Positions 6,327-9,248 of a stretch of DNA of 9,248 nucleotides are shown in pieces. The stretch's first letter is position 1. Each line of letters begins with the position of its first letter. The DNA lies in NCBI GenBank assembly GCA_025357895.1, contig JANYLL010000250.1:1-9248 (forward strand). Reading direction: 5' to 3'. This stretch comes from Ignavibacteriota bacterium. GTDB lineage: Bacteria > Bacteroidota > Ignavibacteria > Palsa-1295. Below the pieces are notes generated by a model that was given only the letters and a program-made list of their open reading frames with translations, did no database searches and was not told the DNA's origin. The position numbers and the translations under genes were made by a program.

Positions 6327-8084
6327 ATGAGTTTCGTACGTTCAGTTATAGAATTTCCGAAGAAGATGCGCATCGCCGATTTTATCGTCGTTGCTGCTCT
6401 TGGCGGACTTATCTATTGGCTTGCCGTGATCGCACGCCAATGGGGAGCGCACGTACAGCCGACAGTGGAAATTCATACCGAATTCCGCTACCTTCCGCTC
6501 TACACACTTTTTTCCATGACGCGCGGACTTGTTGCATATCTCATATCGCTTGCATTTACGATCGCCTATGGCTACATCATGGCTCATTCACAACGCGCCG
6601 AACGCGTCATGATGCCCTTGCTCGATGTTCTGCAAAGCATTCCGGTACTGAGCTTCCTTCCCGGTTTTTCGATAGCTCTTATTGCAATTTTTCCTAACAA
6701 TAATATTGGTTTAGAACTTGTCTGTGTTCTTGCTATTTTTACGGGACAGGTATGGAATATGACGTATGCGTTTTATCGTGCGCTTAAAGGCATACCTACC
6801 GATATGCGCGACGCCGCAGAAAGTTTTTATTTAGGAAAAAAAGAAATTCTTACGAAGCTCGAACTCCCTGCAAGTGCGATACCCCTCGTATGGAATTCCA
6901 TGATGTCTATGGCAGGAGGATGGTTTTTCTTAACAGTCTGCGAAGCATTCACTCTTGGTTCGCGCGATTTCCGTCTGCCCGGAATCGGAAGTTATATGAG
7001 CGTTGCAATTGATAAAGGGAACACTCCTGCGATGCTCGCCGCTGTTATTGCTATGGGCGTAATGATCATCGTGCTCAATACACTTTTGTGGAAACCACTG
7101 GTGATCTGGAGCAAAAAATTTCGTATGGAAGAAACTGCTGACGAAATTGTAGAGCATTCATTCGTGCTGAATATTTTAGAAGATTCAAAACTCGTTAAGT
7201 GGATCGCAGAAAAGCTTGCTCTCAGAAGGGAAAAAGAGATCGAGAGGGGAGATGCTAAAGCGAAGCTCGATGAAAAAAAACTTTCTGCGCAAAGATTGCT
7301 GGGCCTTGTGGGAGCAAAAGAACCTGTCTTCAAAAAAATATTTGGATGGTTGATCGCACTTGCAGTTGCTGCAGGAATTGTCTATGCAATTATAGATGCG
7401 GCATTTCTGCTTTCACGCGGATTGACATTGGGTGATTGGTCAACGATCGGAATAGGCACGTTTGCAACATTTTTGCGAACAACCGTTGCTGTTGCGATTG
7501 CGGCATTATGGACGATTCCCGTCGGTGCAGTGATCGGCATGAATGCAAATTTATCCCGAAAATTACAGCCGCTGATCCAATTCATGGCATCGTTTCCGGC
7601 TCCGATGATCTTTCCGCTTGTGCTGATCGTACTTGCGCGCTTCGGCGTTTCTATCGAGATCGGCGCAGTACTTCTGATGCTGCTCGGAACGCAATGGTAT
7701 ATGCTTTTTAATGTCATTGCGGGGGCAAGTTCTATTCCGACCGATCTCCAAGAACTATCGTCGAGCTATGGATTGCCGCGTAATTTGAAGTGGCGCAAAC
7801 TTATTTTACCTGCGCTATTTCCCTCAATAGTTACCGGCGCGATAACTGCTGCCGGCGGAGCGTGGAATGCAAGCATCATTGCAGAAAATTATGTTGTTCC
7901 CGGAAAGGAGCGTTTGACGGCAACAGGTATCGGCGCGATCATCAGTATCGCAAGCGAAAAAGAAAATTTCCCGATGCTCATAGCATCGACACTTGCCTTA
8001 TGCTTAGTTGTTATCGCGATCAATAAATTTTTCTGGAGAAGACTTTTTGCAATTGCCCAGGACCGATATGCATTGAATAAATAA
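6327..8084 (+). CDS. ABC transporter permease, duplicated (two fused BPD-type domains)
   Basis: This 585-residue inner-membrane protein contains two tandem copies of the importer permease domain. The first, roughly residues 15-265, has its ATPase-coupling (EAA-type) loop at GIPTDMRDAAESFYLG (155-170). The second, roughly 338-575, repeats it as SIPTDLQELSSSYGLP (469-484). A charged linker (about 262-335, rich in Lys and Glu) joins them. Each half has several hydrophobic segments. The sequence resembles the nitrate/sulfonate/bicarbonate (SsuC/TauC-like) permeases, and the fused form corresponds to what I recall as COG4986, 'anion transport system, duplicated permease component'. One polypeptide should therefore supply both membrane halves of the transporter, with the downstream ATPase as its motor. 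No substrate-binding protein is encoded nearby. The start is the first ATG after the heptamer tract. True substrate is unknown; the anion label is a family name, and the upstream M-box argues for considering Mg2+. Confidence 0.9.
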   Translation: MSFVRSVIEFPKKMRIADFIVVAALGGLIYWLAVIARQWGAHVQPTVEIHTEFRYLPLYTLFSMTRGLVAYLISLAFTIAYGYIMAHSQRAERVMMPLLDVLQSIPVLSFLPGFSIALIAIFPNNNIGLELVCVLAIFTGQVWNMTYAFYRALKGIPTDMRDAAESFYLGKKEILTKLELPASAIPLVWNSMMSMAGGWFFLTVCEAFTLGSRDFRLPGIGSYMSVAIDKGNTPAMLAAVIAMGVMIIVLNTLLWKPLVIWSKKFRMEETADEIVEHSFVLNILEDSKLVKWIAEKLALRREKEIERGDAKAKLDEKKLSAQRLLGLVGAKEPVFKKIFGWLIALAVAAGIVYAIIDAAFLLSRGLTLGDWSTIGIGTFATFLRTTVAVAIAALWTIPVGAVIGMNANLSRKLQPLIQFMASFPAPMIFPLVLIVLARFGVSIEIGAVLLMLLGTQWYMLFNVIAGASSIPTDLQELSSSYGLPRNLKWRKLILPALFPSIVTGAITAAGGAWNASIIAENYVVPGKERLTATGIGAIISIASEKENFPMLIASTLALCLVVIAINKFFWRRLFAIAQDRYALNK

Positions 8085-8116
8085 TTTGAATAACTAGTGT
8101 GCAAAATATTTAATTG

Positions 8117-8291
8117 TGACATTTCGAACGGAGCCTGCCGCGACCCGAGAGCGGCAGACATAGAGAGAAATCTATTAATTAGATAAGTCATTATTTCATT
8201 ATAGTATTAAAGAATAAAGGTTTTTATTTTTCTTTAACGATTTCTCTCACCGTTTCGCTCTTAGAGAAGCAAAACTCTGTTCGAAATGACA
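8117..8291. repeat. 175-bp palindromic repeat with side hairpins, between permease and ATPase genes
   Basis: The outer arms 8117-8133 (TGACATTTCGAACGGAG) and 8275-8291 are complementary at 15 of 17 positions. The inner arms GAGAGAAATC (8163-8172) and 8239-8248 are perfect over 10. Each arm carries a private hairpin: CTGCCGC/GCGGCAG (8135-8141/8151-8157), and GTTTCGCT/AGCAAAAC (8252-8259/8268-8275, one mismatch that is a G-T wobble on the other strand). The central 66 bases (8173-8238) are AT-rich without visible coding. The architecture matches the element at 1272-1393 although the sequence differs. It fills most of the 237-base gap (8085-8321); the only other item I see there is the ribosome-binding site of the next gene. 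Confidence 0.85.
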
Positions 8292-8307
8292 AGTGAAAAA
8301 ACTGTTT

Positions 8308-8312
8308 GGAGG
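8308..8312 (+). promoter_or_regulatory. Shine-Dalgarno site of the ABC ATPase gene
   Basis: GGAGG stands 9 bases before ATG 8322. It fixes that start and is the only strong Shine-Dalgarno motif before any of the gene starts seen in this window; secA, the porin and the permease lack one. Confidence 0.8.
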
Positions 8313-8321
8313 TTAAATTTT

Positions 8322-9248
8322 ATGGCATTCACAACACAAACACCAATGACGGAAGTACAGGCGCAGTCCGTAACCCCTGCGGGGAAAGAGCTCATCGAGC
8401 TTCGTGATATTTCGATGACCTTTCAAACCCCAGGAGGAAAGCCTTTGCATGTACTCGAACATATTAATGTAAGCGTCGCTGAAAATGAGTTTGTATGTTT
8501 ACTTGGTTCTTCAGGTTGCGGGAAATCTACGATCCTTAGAATTCTTACCGGTTTATTACAACCGACACTAGGAAGTGTTTCTGTTGATGGAAAACCGATG
8601 AAAGGATTTAACCCGCTGACCTCTCTGGTCTTTCAATCGTTTGCACTTTTGCCGTGGCTAAGCGTAGAAGAAAATGTCGCACTTGGACTTGAAGCATTGA
8701 AAATGCCACGCGATCAGGTAAAAGAAAAGGTTCTACGTGTTATTGATGCAGTAGGTCTTGAAGGTTTTGAAGAAGCTTATCCAAAAGAACTTTCCGGCGG
8801 AATGAAACAGCGCGTCGGAATTGCCCGCGCCTTAGTTGTCGAACCGAAAGTACTCTGTATGGATGAACCCTTCAGCGCGCTCGATGCACTGACGGCAGAG
8901 AATTTGCGTGATGAGGTCTTGCATTTATTTCATTCGCATGATACGACGCTTAAAGGCGTCATCATGGTCACACATTTAATAGATGAAGCGGTGCAGATGG
9001 CAAGCCGCATCATTGTGCTTGATGCGCATCCGGGGCGGATCAAAGCGGAGTTTGCAAATCCACTTCCATATCCACGTAATCCGCGTTCGCCGGAATTTCA
9101 GGAAATTTCGAATAAAATTTATTCGCTTATAACCAACACCGTTTTGCCCTTTGTCGAAGAAGCAAAAACTCCGGGACGTTCGGAAATTATTCCGACGGTA
9201 AATATCGGCGAAGTCATTGGCTTGCTTCACAAGCTTTCAGAATATCAG
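8322..9248 (+). CDS. ABC transporter ATP-binding protein with AAA-associated C-terminal domain, 3'-truncated by window
   Basis: Translation from ATG 8322 is open for 309 codons to the window edge, so the gene continues beyond it. All nucleotide-binding motifs are intact: Walker A GSSGCGKST (62-70), Q-loop Q105, signature LSGGMKQ (157-163), Walker B VLCMDEP (177-183), D-loop SALD (185-188) and switch H218. The domain resembles SsuB/TauB/NrtD ATPases of nitrate, sulfonate and taurine importers. After about residue 250 comes an extra region with IPTVNIGEVIGLLHKL (290-305). I recognise this as the start of the AAA-associated C-terminal domain (COG4754 type) that usually accompanies duplicated permeases. 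It should act on the cytoplasmic face of the 585-residue permease encoded upstream. The two genes are separated by a 175-bp palindrome, so expression may be uneven or partly independent. The first 20 residues are polar and poorly conserved-looking; the GGAGG site supports this start. Confidence 0.93.
   Translation, partial: MAFTTQTPMTEVQAQSVTPAGKELIELRDISMTFQTPGGKPLHVLEHINVSVAENEFVCLLGSSGCGKSTILRILTGLLQPTLGSVSVDGKPMKGFNPLTSLVFQSFALLPWLSVEENVALGLEALKMPRDQVKEKVLRVIDAVGLEGFEEAYPKELSGGMKQRVGIARALVVEPKVLCMDEPFSALDALTAENLRDEVLHLFHSHDTTLKGVIMVTHLIDEAVQMASRIIVLDAHPGRIKAEFANPLPYPRNPRSPEFQEISNKIYSLITNTVLPFVEEAKTPGRSEIIPTVNIGEVIGLLHKLSEYQ

Overview
The window (9248 bases, moderate GC) looks like a chromosomal segment of a Gram-negative bacterium of the Bacteroidota/Chlorobiota (FCB) group, possibly near Ignavibacteria or Kapabacteria. 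The pointers are a 1031-residue SecA with an extra segment of the kind I recall from Bacteroidetes/Chlorobi SecA, an outer-membrane porin resembling Bacteroidetes carbohydrate porins, mostly absent Shine-Dalgarno motifs, and intergenic palindromes starting TGTCAT(T) that I recall from FCB genomes. This placement is inference; no rRNA or taxonomic marker was searched. All five genes lie on the + strand. I found no confident promoter.

Region 1 (1-1411): the 3' part of a Ppx/GppA phosphatase gene with a C-terminal HD-type domain, then a 122-base palindromic repeat that abuts the start of secA. Region 2 (1412-4507): a complete secA, encoding the preprotein translocase ATPase. Region 3 (4508-4943): no protein gene. 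It holds a solitary half-repeat, a well-conserved M-box (ykoK) Mg2+ riboswitch and an intrinsic terminator, with an alternative antiterminator pairing visible. Region 4 (4944-9248): an OprB-like outer-membrane porin, a fused two-domain ABC permease, and the ABC ATPase, which runs off the right edge. The porin and permease are separated by 60 bases of heptamer repeats. The permease and ATPase are separated by 237 bases containing a second large palindromic repeat.

The most interesting point is the combination in regions 3 and 4. An M-box normally controls Mg2+ transporters such as MgtE, CorA or MgtA. Here it leads into an outer-membrane porin, followed by an ABC importer-type permease/ATPase pair with no substrate-binding protein in view. 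This suggests a Mg2+-repressed, envelope-spanning uptake route (porin plus ABC importer). The annotated families (carbohydrate porin, nitrate/sulfonate-type ABC transporter) would not predict that. The riboswitch is clear; the transported substrate and whether the riboswitch reaches the ABC genes are inference.
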